In this document: positions 16,116-23,545 of the stretch, piece after piece | Numbering within the stretch: position 1 is the stretch's first letter | Layout: each line of letters begins with the position of its first letter | Source: Lysobacter sp. | Lineage (GTDB): Bacteria > Pseudomonadota > Gammaproteobacteria > Xanthomonadales > Xanthomonadaceae | DNA length: 36,017 bases | NCBI GenBank assembly: GCA_030151365.1 | Contig: JASLDW010000030.1 | Coordinates: 1-36,017, forward strand | Reading direction: 5' to 3' | Translations under genes and position numbers: made by a program | Notes under the pieces: generated by a model | Told to the model about the DNA's origin: nothing | The model's input: only the letters and a program-made list of their open reading frames with translations | Database searches by the model: none

Positions 16116-16735
16116 CAGGCGCCTCGCGATTTGAAATAGAGATAGGCGATCAGGATCGCCAGCAATGCTGTCGCGATCCAGCCGATCGGCTCGATCCAGC
16201 GCCGCAGCGCGCGTTCGGCGCGTTCGCCGCCGATGCGGATGGCGGCGGCGAGCAGGAAGACGCGCTTGCCGCGGCCGACCAGCATCGCCAGGAGGTATTG
16301 CAACCACGGCACCCCGACGATGCCCGATGCCCAGGTGAACACCTTCATCGGGATCGGCATGAAGCCGCCCAGCACCAGGAACCAGAACACACCCCACGGC
16401 GATTCCGCCATCTTGGCGTGGATGGTGGCGATGCCGGCGTCGATCTTGTCGACCATGTGCAGTTCGGCGAGCAGCGGTTTCACCAGTTCCCAGGCGTGGT
16501 GGCCAAGCCAGTAGCCGATCACGGCGCCGATCATCGATCCCGCCAGGCTGATGCCGGCATAGCGGAATGCGCGCTGCGGCCGCGCCAGCATCATCGGCGC
16601 CAGCATGATCTCGGGCATGATCGGGAAAAACACCGCTTCCGCAATGCTCAACACGAACAGCAGCCATGGCGCATGCGGACTGCCGGCCCAGCGGATCGCG
16701 CGCTCGTAGAGCGGTGCGAACAATTTCAACTTCAT
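16115..16735 (-). CDS. yqaA: YqaA-family membrane protein (VTT/DedA-like)
   Basis: This 206-residue membrane protein has four to five predicted helices. The segments FVLSIAEAVFFPIMPEIMLAPMM (split by a re-entrant Pro) and GSMIGAVIGYWLGHHAWEL carry the DedA/VTT pattern. The conserved GGFMPIPMKVFTWASG follows. Relatives act as lipid scramblases or flippases or in proton-dependent envelope homeostasis; the role of YqaA itself is not settled. It overlaps the pcm stop by 4 bp and leads into nlpD with a 1-bp overlap, so its product is made alongside wall and protein repair functions. Confidence 0.9.
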   Translation of the reverse strand: MKLKLFAPLYERAIRWAGSPHAPWLLFVLSIAEAVFFPIMPEIMLAPMMLARPQRAFRYAGISLAGSMIGAVIGYWLGHHAWELVKPLLAELHMVDKIDAGIATIHAKMAESPWGVFWFLVLGGFMPIPMKVFTWASGIVGVPWLQYLLAMLVGRGKRVFLLAAAIRIGGERAERALRRWIEPIGWIATALLAILIAYLYFKSRGA

Positions 16736-17406
16736 CCGTCGATCACTCCGGCCAGCAGCGGCACGAACACCACGGGCTCCAGCATGTCCTGTCGCAACTG
16801 ACCGTCGTCTTCACGGCGCACGCGCAGCAGCGTTTGTCCGACCGGCGCCACCAACGTTCCGCCGACGGCAAGCTGGTCGAGCAAGGCCGGTTCCAGCGCC
16901 GCGGCGCCCGCGGTCACCACGATCGCGTCGAAGGGACCGTGCTCGGCCCAGCCGGCGCGACCGTCGTCGTGCTTGCTGCGCACGTTGTAGCCGAGGCCGC
17001 GCAGCACCTTGCGCGCGCCGCGCAGCAGCGCACCGATGCGCTCGACGGTATGCACCTGCAATCCCAGCGAGGCGAGGATCGCGGCCTGGTAGCCGGAGCC
17101 GGTGCCGATCTCCAGCACTTTCTGCGGCGGCGCGGGCGCGTCGAGGACCAGCTCGGTCATGCGCGCCACCACCCACGGCTGCGAGATGGTCTGGCCGTGT
17201 CCGATCGGGAACGCGCTGTCTTCGTAGGCGCGCTGCGCCAGCGCTTCGTCCATGAAGACATGGCGCGGCACGTTGCGGATCGCGGACAGCACCTGTTCGT
17301 TGCGGATGCCCTGCTCGCGCAGGCGCTCGATCAGGCGATCGCGCACGCGTTGCGAAGTCAGGCCAACGCCGCTGGTGTTGGGATCGAGGCGCAGTCGCGC
17401 GATCAT
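16732..17406 (-). CDS. pcm: protein-L-isoaspartate O-methyltransferase
   Basis: The 224-residue enzyme methylates isoaspartyl residues in aged proteins so that they can revert to aspartate. The SAM motif I is VLEIGTGSGYQAA (about 95-107), and GHGQTISQPWVVARM, the substrate loop typical of the family, lies upstream near 69-83. The C-terminal part, including PVGQTLLRV, matches PIMT. It overlaps surE (4 bp, ATGA) and yqaA (4 bp). surE-pcm-nlpD is a classic stress-survival cluster in gammaproteobacteria. Confidence 0.97.
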   Translation of the reverse strand: MIARLRLDPNTSGVGLTSQRVRDRLIERLREQGIRNEQVLSAIRNVPRHVFMDEALAQRAYEDSAFPIGHGQTISQPWVVARMTELVLDAPAPPQKVLEIGTGSGYQAAILASLGLQVHTVERIGALLRGARKVLRGLGYNVRSKHDDGRAGWAEHGPFDAIVVTAGAAALEPALLDQLAVGGTLVAPVGQTLLRVRREDDGQLRQDMLEPVVFVPLLAGVIDG

Positions 17407-18179
17407 GCCGCCGGTCGCTCCAATCCGGTCACCCAGTGCGCGACCTGTTCGAGCGCGCTGTAACGGGTGAGATCGACGTGGATCGGCGTGATCGACGCCG
17501 CGCCGCGGTGGGTGGCGTCGAAATCGGTGCCGGGGCCGGCGTCCTGTTCGCTACCGGCCGGCCCGATCCAGTAGAACTGGCGGCCGCGCGGATCCGGCGC
17601 GGGGATGCAGCTTTCGGCGCGATGGCGATTGCCGAGACGGGTTGCCTCGAAGCCGCGCAGCTGCGACCACGGGAGGTCGGGTACGTTGACGTTGAGGATG
17701 GTGTCGGCCGGCAACGGATCGTGCGCCAATCGCGCAACGATCTCCACGGCGACGCGCGCGGCTGTTTCGTAGTGCTTCGGCGCATGGTCGCGAGCGACGC
17801 AGGACACGGCGACGGCGGGCAAGCCGAGGAAGCGCCCTTCCATCGCCGCGGAGACGGTGCCGGAATAGATGACATCGTCGCCGAGGTTGGCGGAATTGTT
17901 GATGCCGGACACGACGATGTCGGGTTCGCGTTGGCCGGCGAACATCCCGGTGAGCGCGAGGTGCACGCAATCGGTCGGCGTGCCGTGCACGCGCCAGGTG
18001 CGCTCATCCAGCTGGACGACGCGGATCGGCATGTCCAGCGTCAGCGAATTGCTGGCGCCGCTGCGGTCGCGGTCGGGCGCCACCACCATCACTTCATGCC
18101 CGGCCTCGCGCAACGCCGCCGCCAGGGCGGCGATGCCCGGCGCGTCCACACCATCGTCGTTGCTGACCAGGATCCGCAT
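17403..18179 (-). CDS. surE: 5'/3'-nucleotidase SurE
   Basis: The 258-residue metal-dependent phosphatase releases phosphate from nucleoside monophosphates and short polyphosphates. The N-terminus MRILVSNDDGVDAPG carries the metal-binding Asp8-Asp9. Ser40 in DRDRSGASNS and the Asn in SGINNSANLGDD complete the site. The ATG at 18179 gives this exact N-terminus; the longer open frame upstream crosses the divergent Smr gene's promoter region and is rejected. It heads the surE-pcm-yqaA-nlpD series and is separated from truD by the inserted smr gene. Confidence 0.97.
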   Translation of the reverse strand: MRILVSNDDGVDAPGIAALAAALREAGHEVMVVAPDRDRSGASNSLTLDMPIRVVQLDERTWRVHGTPTDCVHLALTGMFAGQREPDIVVSGINNSANLGDDVIYSGTVSAAMEGRFLGLPAVAVSCVARDHAPKHYETAARVAVEIVARLAHDPLPADTILNVNVPDLPWSQLRGFEATRLGNRHRAESCIPAPDPRGRQFYWIGPAGSEQDAGPGTDFDATHRGAASITPIHVDLTRYSALEQVAHWVTGLERPAA

Positions 18180-18267
18180 GCGCCTTTCGTCTAAACGTGC
18201 TTGATAAGAGCAGCCATGATAACGAATCATTTCCGATTCTTCGCCGACTCTGCCGTACTCTTGTGGA
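18180..18267. promoter_or_regulatory. divergent promoter region surE / smr with inverted repeat
   Basis: The 88-bp gap contains the inverted repeat ATGAT-AACGA-ATCAT (18216-18230). On the minus strand TATCAT inside it is a possible -10 for surE. On the plus strand TACTCT (18256-18261) lies 6 nt before the smr ATG, the spacing of a -10 box for a leaderless transcript. The region is richer in A/T than the genes on either side. Confidence 0.45.
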
Positions 18268-18792
18268 ATGGCCGATCCCGACGACGATTCCGAACTGTTC
18301 CGATCCGCGATCGGCCCGGTGCGGCGGATCGCCACGAAGCCGGAAGCGCCACGCAAGCCGGCGCCACCGGCGCGCGCCGGCATGCGCGAGGCCGACGAAC
18401 GCGCGGCCTGGTCGGAATTCCGCCATGCCATGCACGATCCCCTGCTCGATCCCGGCGACGTCTCCAGCTATCGCCGCGACGAAGTGCCGCCGCGCGTGCT
18501 GGCGCGACTGCGCAACGGCGAATATGCCGCGCGCGACGAGCTCGACCTCCATGGCCTCACCGTCGCGGTCGCCGAATCGCTGCTGCGCGAATTCCTGCGC
18601 GACGCCATCGCCGCCGGCACCGGCTGCGTGCGCATCATCCACGGCAAGGGCCGCAACTCCGAGGGTCTTCCGGTGATCAAGAACCTGGTCGACCGCATGC
18701 TGCGCCAGCGCGCCGACGTCCTCGCCTTCCATTCGGCGCCCCTCGCGCAGGGCGGCACCGGCGCGGTGCTGGTGCTGTTGAAGCATCGCTGA
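18268..18792 (+). CDS. Smr-domain protein (SmrB/YfcN type)
   Basis: This 174-residue protein has a charged, probably disordered N-terminal 70 residues. A Smr domain (about 88-174) follows, with the signature LDLHG (92-96), HGKG (125-128) and GGTGAV (162-167). In E. coli the related SmrB cuts mRNA between collided ribosomes to start rescue; whether this protein does so is an inference from the domain and DLHG motif. No ribosome site is visible and a -10-like TACTCT sits 6 nt before the ATG. It is the only plus-strand gene within the long minus-strand run and ends 6 nt from the convergent truD. Confidence 0.92.
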   Translation: MADPDDDSELFRSAIGPVRRIATKPEAPRKPAPPARAGMREADERAAWSEFRHAMHDPLLDPGDVSSYRRDEVPPRVLARLRNGEYAARDELDLHGLTVAVAESLLREFLRDAIAAGTGCVRIIHGKGRNSEGLPVIKNLVDRMLRQRADVLAFHSAPLAQGGTGAVLVLLKHR

Positions 18793-18798
18793 CCGCGT

Positions 18799-19827
18799 TC
18801 AGCGCATGGCGTCGGCGATGTCGCCCAGTTCGGCCAGCACCGAGGTGGCGTAGCTGCCCGGCGGCAATTCGAAGCCGAGTTCCAGCACATCGTCCTGCAA
18901 CCACTGCCATTGCAGATTCGTCGCGCGCAGGCGCAGCGCGCGACGTTCCTGTTTCAGGCCAGCGCGTTCGAGGCCATCGCGCAAGGCCGAAGCATCGTCG
19001 CCAGCGACAGCTGCGGTTTCCAGCGCGAGCACGGCATCGGCTGTGCGCAAGGCGCCGCGCCCCCACATCGGCCCGGTGGGATCGATGTCGAAACTGGCGA
19101 TGCGTTCGCGGATGCGATCATCCAGCGGCTCCGGCCCGAACACGCTGTGGCTGCCGGCGAGCATGAAGACGTCGCCGTCCAGCGCGGCATTCCAGTTGCC
19201 GTCGTGCACGCGTCGCGCCAGCACGCGATTGAAGAGTTCCGAGCGCGCCGCAGACAGCAGCAGCGAACGTTCTTCCCGCTTCACCCGCCGTCCGGCGAAC
19301 ATCGCCAGCGCCTGCGCCACGTTGTCGCCGAAGCGTCCGAAGCGCTGTTCGCCGAAATAATTGGGAACGCCCTGCCCCGTGATCGCCTGCAGGCGTTCTT
19401 CGATGGCAGCGCGATCGCCGACCACTTCGCGCAATGCCAGCCGGAAACGATTCCCGGCCAGCGCGCCGCGCGGCAGCTTGCGCGAATGGCGCTGCGCTTC
19501 GATGATCCGCAAGCCTTCGCCGTCCAGCGCCGACGGATCGGGATCCTCGCGTCCCGGCAGCCACACGCTCAGGCGTTGCCGCGTCACCGCATGGCGATCC
19601 TTCAGGCCGGCATGGCCGATCGCCGATTCGGCGACACCGGCCCATGCCGCAACGCGGCGCACCGCTTCAGCCGTGGTGAGCCCGCGCTTCTCGATGGTCA
19701 ACAGCAAATGTTCGCCTTCGCCGCCGGCCTCGAAGGCATCGATCTCGTCGACGCGAAAATCTTCCGGTATGGCGCGCGTGCGCGCCGACAGCACGGGCTC
19801 GCCGTGCGCGCGCCGCAACTCCGTCAC
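18799..19827 (-). CDS. truD: tRNA pseudouridine(13) synthase
   Basis: The 342-residue enzyme isomerises U13 in tRNA-Glu to pseudouridine. The catalytic Asp77 lies in GHAGLKDRHAVTRQ (71-84), the TruD signature, and VPNYFGEQRFG marks the inserted TRUD domain. I chose the GTG at 19827, which overlaps the ispF stop (GTGA); length and N-terminal PEDFRVDEI agree with the family. Longer in-frame extension would run through ispF. It ends the seven-gene series starting at pyrG. Its end is 6 nt from the convergent smr gene. Confidence 0.95.
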   Translation of the reverse strand: MTELRRAHGEPVLSARTRAIPEDFRVDEIDAFEAGGEGEHLLLTIEKRGLTTAEAVRRVAAWAGVAESAIGHAGLKDRHAVTRQRLSVWLPGREDPDPSALDGEGLRIIEAQRHSRKLPRGALAGNRFRLALREVVGDRAAIEERLQAITGQGVPNYFGEQRFGRFGDNVAQALAMFAGRRVKREERSLLLSAARSELFNRVLARRVHDGNWNAALDGDVFMLAGSHSVFGPEPLDDRIRERIASFDIDPTGPMWGRGALRTADAVLALETAAVAGDDASALRDGLERAGLKQERRALRLRATNLQWQWLQDDVLELGFELPPGSYATSVLAELGDIADAMR

Positions 19828-20318
19828 TCCCGCACCAGCAGGCACACCGCTTCCGCCGCGATGCCTTCCTCGCGTCCGGTGAAGCCCAGTTTTTCGGTGG
19901 TGGTGGCCTTGATGCTGATGGCGTCGATATCGACCTTGCATGCGGCTGCAATCGCCTCGCGCATCGCCTGGGCATGCGGCCCGACCTTGGGTCGCTCGCA
20001 CAGCAAGGTGACGTCGGCATTGCCGAGCTGCCAGCCGCGCTCGCCGGCCATGGCGATGCAGGCTTCGAGGAAACGCAGGCTGTCGGCGTCCTTCCAGCGC
20101 GCATCCGATGGCGGGAAATGCCTGCCGATATCGCCCAGCGCCAGCGCGCCGAGGATGGCATCGCAGAGTGCATGGAGCACCACGTCGCCATCGCTGTGCG
20201 CAACGACGCCGCGCACGTGCGGCACCCGCACGCCGCCGAGCATCACGTGGTCGCCGTCGCCGAAGGCGTGGACGTCGAAACCGTGGCCGATGCGAACGAA
20301 TTGATTCGAAGCAGTCAT
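19824..20318 (-). CDS. ispF: 2-C-methyl-D-erythritol 2,4-cyclodiphosphate synthase
   Basis: This 164-residue enzyme of the MEP isoprenoid pathway cyclises CDP-methylerythritol phosphate with loss of CMP. Metal ligands Asp15, His17 and His49 are in place (GHGFDVHAF and DVVLHAL), each seven higher than in E. coli. The C-terminal KATTTEKLGFTGREEG is characteristic. The start overlaps ispD by 4 bp and the stop overlaps truD. Products feed ubiquinone, undecaprenyl phosphate and the DMAPP used by MiaA. Confidence 0.98.
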   Translation of the reverse strand: MTASNQFVRIGHGFDVHAFGDGDHVMLGGVRVPHVRGVVAHSDGDVVLHALCDAILGALALGDIGRHFPPSDARWKDADSLRFLEACIAMAGERGWQLGNADVTLLCERPKVGPHAQAMREAIAAACKVDIDAISIKATTTEKLGFTGREEGIAAEAVCLLVRE

Positions 20319-21016
20319 CCGCGCCTTCCCAGCAGGAATTCGAAGCGCACAAGATCGGCCGGCGTGGTGATCTTGAGGTTGTCCTCGCGACCCTCGACCA
20401 GCAGCGGATGTGCGCCCTGCAGCTCCATCGCCATCGCCTCGTCGGTGATCGCCTCGCCCGCCGCCCGCACCGCGCGCAATGCGCTCGACAAGGCGCCACG
20501 CGCGAACATCTGCGGGGTGAACGCGCGCCACAGGCCTTCGCGCGGCTCGGTCGCGGCGATCGAATGCGCTTCGCCCGCGCGCTTCAGGGTATCGCGCACC
20601 GGCGCGCCAAGGATGCCGCCCTGCCGCGGATGTGCCCGCACCACCGCGATCAATGCATCGAGATCGGATGCCCGCAAGTTCGGACGCGCCGCATCGTGAA
20701 CCAATACAAGGTCCTCCGCATCGACGTCCGCCGGCAAGCGTTCGAGTCCGGACAGCACCGAGGCCGCGCGGCTGTCGCCACCGACTGCGGTGAGGATCGG
20801 TTTGCCGTGGGCATCGCGCTCGCCCGGCCAGTGCGGATCGCCGGCGGCGAGCACCACCACCACGCCCGCGATCAGCGGATGAGCCAGCAAGGCATCCAGC
20901 GTGTGGCGCAGGATGCTGCGACCGCCGACCTCGAGATACTGCTTCGGCACGACGCCGCCGAAACGCTGTCCGGTACCCGCGGCGGGCACCACGCACCAAT
21001 GACGCTCCGTGTTCAT
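20315..21016 (-). CDS. ispD: 2-C-methyl-D-erythritol 4-phosphate cytidylyltransferase
   Basis: This 233-residue enzyme makes CDP-methylerythritol from MEP and CTP. The nucleotide loop PAAGTGQRF (11-19) and PKQY (24-27) form the CTP site. VLVHDAARPN and GAPVRDTLKR carry the remaining conserved residues. It overlaps ftsB by 4 bp at its start and ispF by 4 bp at its end. CTP comes from pyrG at the head of the same gene series. Confidence 0.98.
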   Translation of the reverse strand: MNTERHWCVVPAAGTGQRFGGVVPKQYLEVGGRSILRHTLDALLAHPLIAGVVVVLAAGDPHWPGERDAHGKPILTAVGGDSRAASVLSGLERLPADVDAEDLVLVHDAARPNLRASDLDALIAVVRAHPRQGGILGAPVRDTLKRAGEAHSIAATEPREGLWRAFTPQMFARGALSSALRAVRAAGEAITDEAMAMELQGAHPLLVEGREDNLKITTPADLVRFEFLLGRRG

Positions 21017-21369
21017 TGCTGGCCTTGGGGTTGTTTTGCCGGATCCTGTTTTTTTGCCTGCGCGGTATTGGGGTCATTCACCACGCGATAGAAGGTTTCG
21101 CCCGGCTTGACCATGCCGAGCTCGTTGCGCGCGCGCTCTTCGATGGCTGCGCCGCCCGACGCCGGGTCCTTGAGGTCGTGCACTTCCGCCGCGAGCGCGT
21201 CATTGCGCTGCTGGCGCGAGGCGTTGTCGCTGACCTGCGCCTCGACGCGATGCTCGAGCACCACCACGTCGCGATGGCCGCCGCGCCCGAACCACCAGCG
21301 GTACTGCAGCCAGGCCAGCAGGCCCAGCAACAGCACCACGGCGATGAAGACGGCGCGGCGGTCGTTCAT
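21013..21369 (-). CDS. ftsB: cell division protein FtsB
   Basis: This 118-residue bitopic membrane protein begins with MNDRR, then a single span (about 6-23). A periplasmic coiled coil follows (about 30-70), then the conserved IEERARNELGMVKPGETFYRVV. FtsB forms a complex with FtsL and FtsQ that activates FtsWI septal wall synthesis. The C-terminal 18 residues are Gln/Lys-rich and probably disordered. The ATG at 21369 lies 2 nt after the eno stop, and the end overlaps ispD. Confidence 0.95.
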   Translation of the reverse strand: MNDRRAVFIAVVLLLGLLAWLQYRWWFGRGGHRDVVVLEHRVEAQVSDNASRQQRNDALAAEVHDLKDPASGGAAIEERARNELGMVKPGETFYRVVNDPNTAQAKKQDPAKQPQGQQ

Positions 21370-21371
21370 CC

Positions 21372-22676
21372 TCAACGCTTCAGCGACACGAAGGCGTCGC
21401 GACCGGCATAGCGCGCGGCCTTGCCGAGCTGCTCTTCGATGCGCAACAGCTGGTTGTACTTGGCGACGCGATCGGAGCGGCACAGCGAACCGGTCTTGAT
21501 CTGGGTGGCGGTGGTCGCGACCGCGATGTCGGCGATCGTGGTGTCCTCGGTTTCACCCGAGCGATGCGAGACGATCGCGGCGTACTTCGCGTGGTCGGCC
21601 ATGGCGATCGCTTCCAGCGTTTCCGACAGCGTGCCGATCTGGTTGACCTTGATCAGGATCGCGTTGGCGACCTGCTGCTCGATGCCCTGCTTGAAGATGC
21701 GCGGATTGGTGACGAAGAGATCGTCGCCGACCAGCTGTACCTTGTTGCCGAGGCGTTCGGTCAGCAGCTTCCAGCCCGTCCAGTCGTCTTCGGCCATGCC
21801 GTCCTCGATGGTGATGATCGGGTATTCCGCGCACCAGCCGGCGAGGAAATCGGTGAACTGCTCCGAGGTCAGGCGCTTGCCCTCGCCGGTCAGGTTGTAC
21901 TTGCCGTTCTCGTGGAACTCGCTGCTGGCGACGTCCAGGCCGAGCAGGATGTCGTCGCCGGCGCCGTAACCGGCCTTGCCGATCGCTTCGAGGATGACGT
22001 CGAGCGCTTCCACGTTGCTGCGCAGGTCGGGCGCGAAACCGCCTTCGTCGCCGACCGCTGTCGACAGGCCCTTGCCCTTCAGCACCGACTTCAGCGCGTG
22101 GAACACTTCCGTGCCGGCGCGCAGCGCTTCCGAGAAACTGTCCATGCCCACCGGCAGGATCATGAATTCCTGCAGGTCGACGTTGTTGTCGGCGTGGGCG
22201 CCGCCGTTGATGATGTTCATCATCGGCACCGGCAGCGTCGGCTGCCAGCCCGCCGGATGCTCGCTGATATCGGCAATGTGCTGCCACAGCGGCTTCTTCT
22301 GCGAGGTCGCCACCGCGTGTGCGACCGCCATCGACACGCCGAGCAACGCATTCGCGCCGAGGCGACCCTTGTTCTCGGTACCGTCGAGATCGATCAGGCG
22401 CTGGTCGATCGCGCGCTGGTCGCCGGAGCCCATGCCCTTCAGCGCATCGGCGATCGTGCCGTTGACGTTCTCGACCGCCTTGCGCACGCCCTTGCCGAGG
22501 TAGCGCGCCTTGTCGCCATCGCGCAGTTCGACCGCTTCCTTGGTGCCGGTCGAGGCGCCGGACGGCACCGCCGCGCGACCGAAACTGCCATCGGACAGGG
22601 TGACGTCGGCTTCAAGGGTGGGATTGCCGCGACTGTCGAGGATTTCGCGGGCGTGGACGGAAGCAATCGTGGTCAT
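21372..22676 (-). CDS. eno: enolase
   Basis: The 434-residue glycolytic enzyme interconverts 2-phosphoglycerate and phosphoenolpyruvate; in many bacteria it also docks in the RNA degradosome. N-terminal IASVHAREILDSRGNPT and the enolase signature ILIKVNQIGTLSET are present; Lys343 is the catalytic base. It lies 29 nt after kdsA and 2 nt before ftsB. PEP made here is the co-substrate of KdsA. The ATG at 22676 has no clear ribosome site, though the 29-nt gap before it is A/T-rich. Confidence 0.98.
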   Translation of the reverse strand: MTTIASVHAREILDSRGNPTLEADVTLSDGSFGRAAVPSGASTGTKEAVELRDGDKARYLGKGVRKAVENVNGTIADALKGMGSGDQRAIDQRLIDLDGTENKGRLGANALLGVSMAVAHAVATSQKKPLWQHIADISEHPAGWQPTLPVPMMNIINGGAHADNNVDLQEFMILPVGMDSFSEALRAGTEVFHALKSVLKGKGLSTAVGDEGGFAPDLRSNVEALDVILEAIGKAGYGAGDDILLGLDVASSEFHENGKYNLTGEGKRLTSEQFTDFLAGWCAEYPIITIEDGMAEDDWTGWKLLTERLGNKVQLVGDDLFVTNPRIFKQGIEQQVANAILIKVNQIGTLSETLEAIAMADHAKYAAIVSHRSGETEDTTIADIAVATTATQIKTGSLCRSDRVAKYNQLLRIEEQLGKAARYAGRDAFVSLKR

Positions 22677-22705
22677 GTTGTCGTTATCGGAAATGAAAGA
22701 TTGGT

Positions 22706-23545
22706 TTATCGGGTAACGGTGCTTTCGAGGAAACCGTTGCGCTTGGTGATCGCGTCGAGTTCCTTCAGCGTTTCCAGCAGCGCGCGCATCTTGTCCAGCG
22801 GCCACGCATTCGGACCATCGCTGAGCGCCTTGGCCGGGTCGGGATGGGTTTCCATGAAGACGCCGGCGACGCCGACCGACACCGCCGCGCGCGCCAGTAC
22901 CGGCACGAATTCGCGCTGGCCGCCGGAACTGCTGCCCTGTCCGCCCGGCAACTGCACCGAATGGGTGGCATCGAACACCACGGGGCAATCGGTGTTGCGC
23001 ATCACCGCCAGCGACCGCATGTCGGAGACGAGATTGTTGTAGCCGAACGAGGCGCCGCGTTCGCAGACCATGATCTGCTGGTTGCCGGTCGCCTTGGCCT
23101 TCTCGACCACCGGCTTCATGTCCCACGGCGACAGGAACTGGCCCTTCTTGATGTTCACGGGCAATCCGGTCTCGCAGACCTTGGTGATGAAATCGGTCTG
23201 GCGCACCAGGAACGCCGGCGTCTGCAGCACGTCGACCACCGACGCCACTTCGTCCATCGGCGTGTATTCGTGGACGTCGGTCAGCACCGGCACGTCGAGT
23301 TGGCGCTTCACTTCGGCGAGCACCTTCAGGCCTTCTTCCATGCCGGGACCGCGAAAGCTGTGCAGCGAGGTGCGGTTGGCCTTGTCGAAGCTCGACTTGA
23401 AGATGAAGGGAATGCCGAGCTCACCGGTGATTTCCTTGAGCTTGGCGGCGGTATCGATCTGCAGCTGCATCGATTCGACCACGCAGGGCCCGGCGATCAG
23501 GAACAGCGGCTGGTCGAGGCCGACTTCGAAACCACACAACTTCAT
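22706..23545 (-). CDS. kdsA: 3-deoxy-8-phosphooctulonate (KDO-8-P) synthase
   Basis: The 279-residue enzyme condenses arabinose 5-phosphate and phosphoenolpyruvate to KDO-8-phosphate for the lipopolysaccharide inner core. Typical segments are LIAGPCVVES, FKSSFDKANRTS, VLTDVHE and CERGASFGYNNLVSDMR. The ATG at 23545 (MKLCGFEVG) overlaps the pyrG stop by 4 bp; the longer frame upstream belongs to pyrG sequence. Placement between pyrG and eno is common in Xanthomonadaceae but not in E. coli. Confidence 0.97.
   Translation of the reverse strand: MKLCGFEVGLDQPLFLIAGPCVVESMQLQIDTAAKLKEITGELGIPFIFKSSFDKANRTSLHSFRGPGMEEGLKVLAEVKRQLDVPVLTDVHEYTPMDEVASVVDVLQTPAFLVRQTDFITKVCETGLPVNIKKGQFLSPWDMKPVVEKAKATGNQQIMVCERGASFGYNNLVSDMRSLAVMRNTDCPVVFDATHSVQLPGGQGSSSGGQREFVPVLARAAVSVGVAGVFMETHPDPAKALSDGPNAWPLDKMRALLETLKELDAITKRNGFLESTVTR

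Noticed and set aside
18214..18232. Fur-type binding site in the surE/smr gap
   Set aside because: The left half resembles a Fur half-site but the right half mismatches at most positions; only a generic dyad is supported.
18180..18431. N-terminal extension of surE
   Set aside because: SurE proteins start with the MRILVSNDDG sequence found at 18179; the extension overlaps the divergent smr gene.
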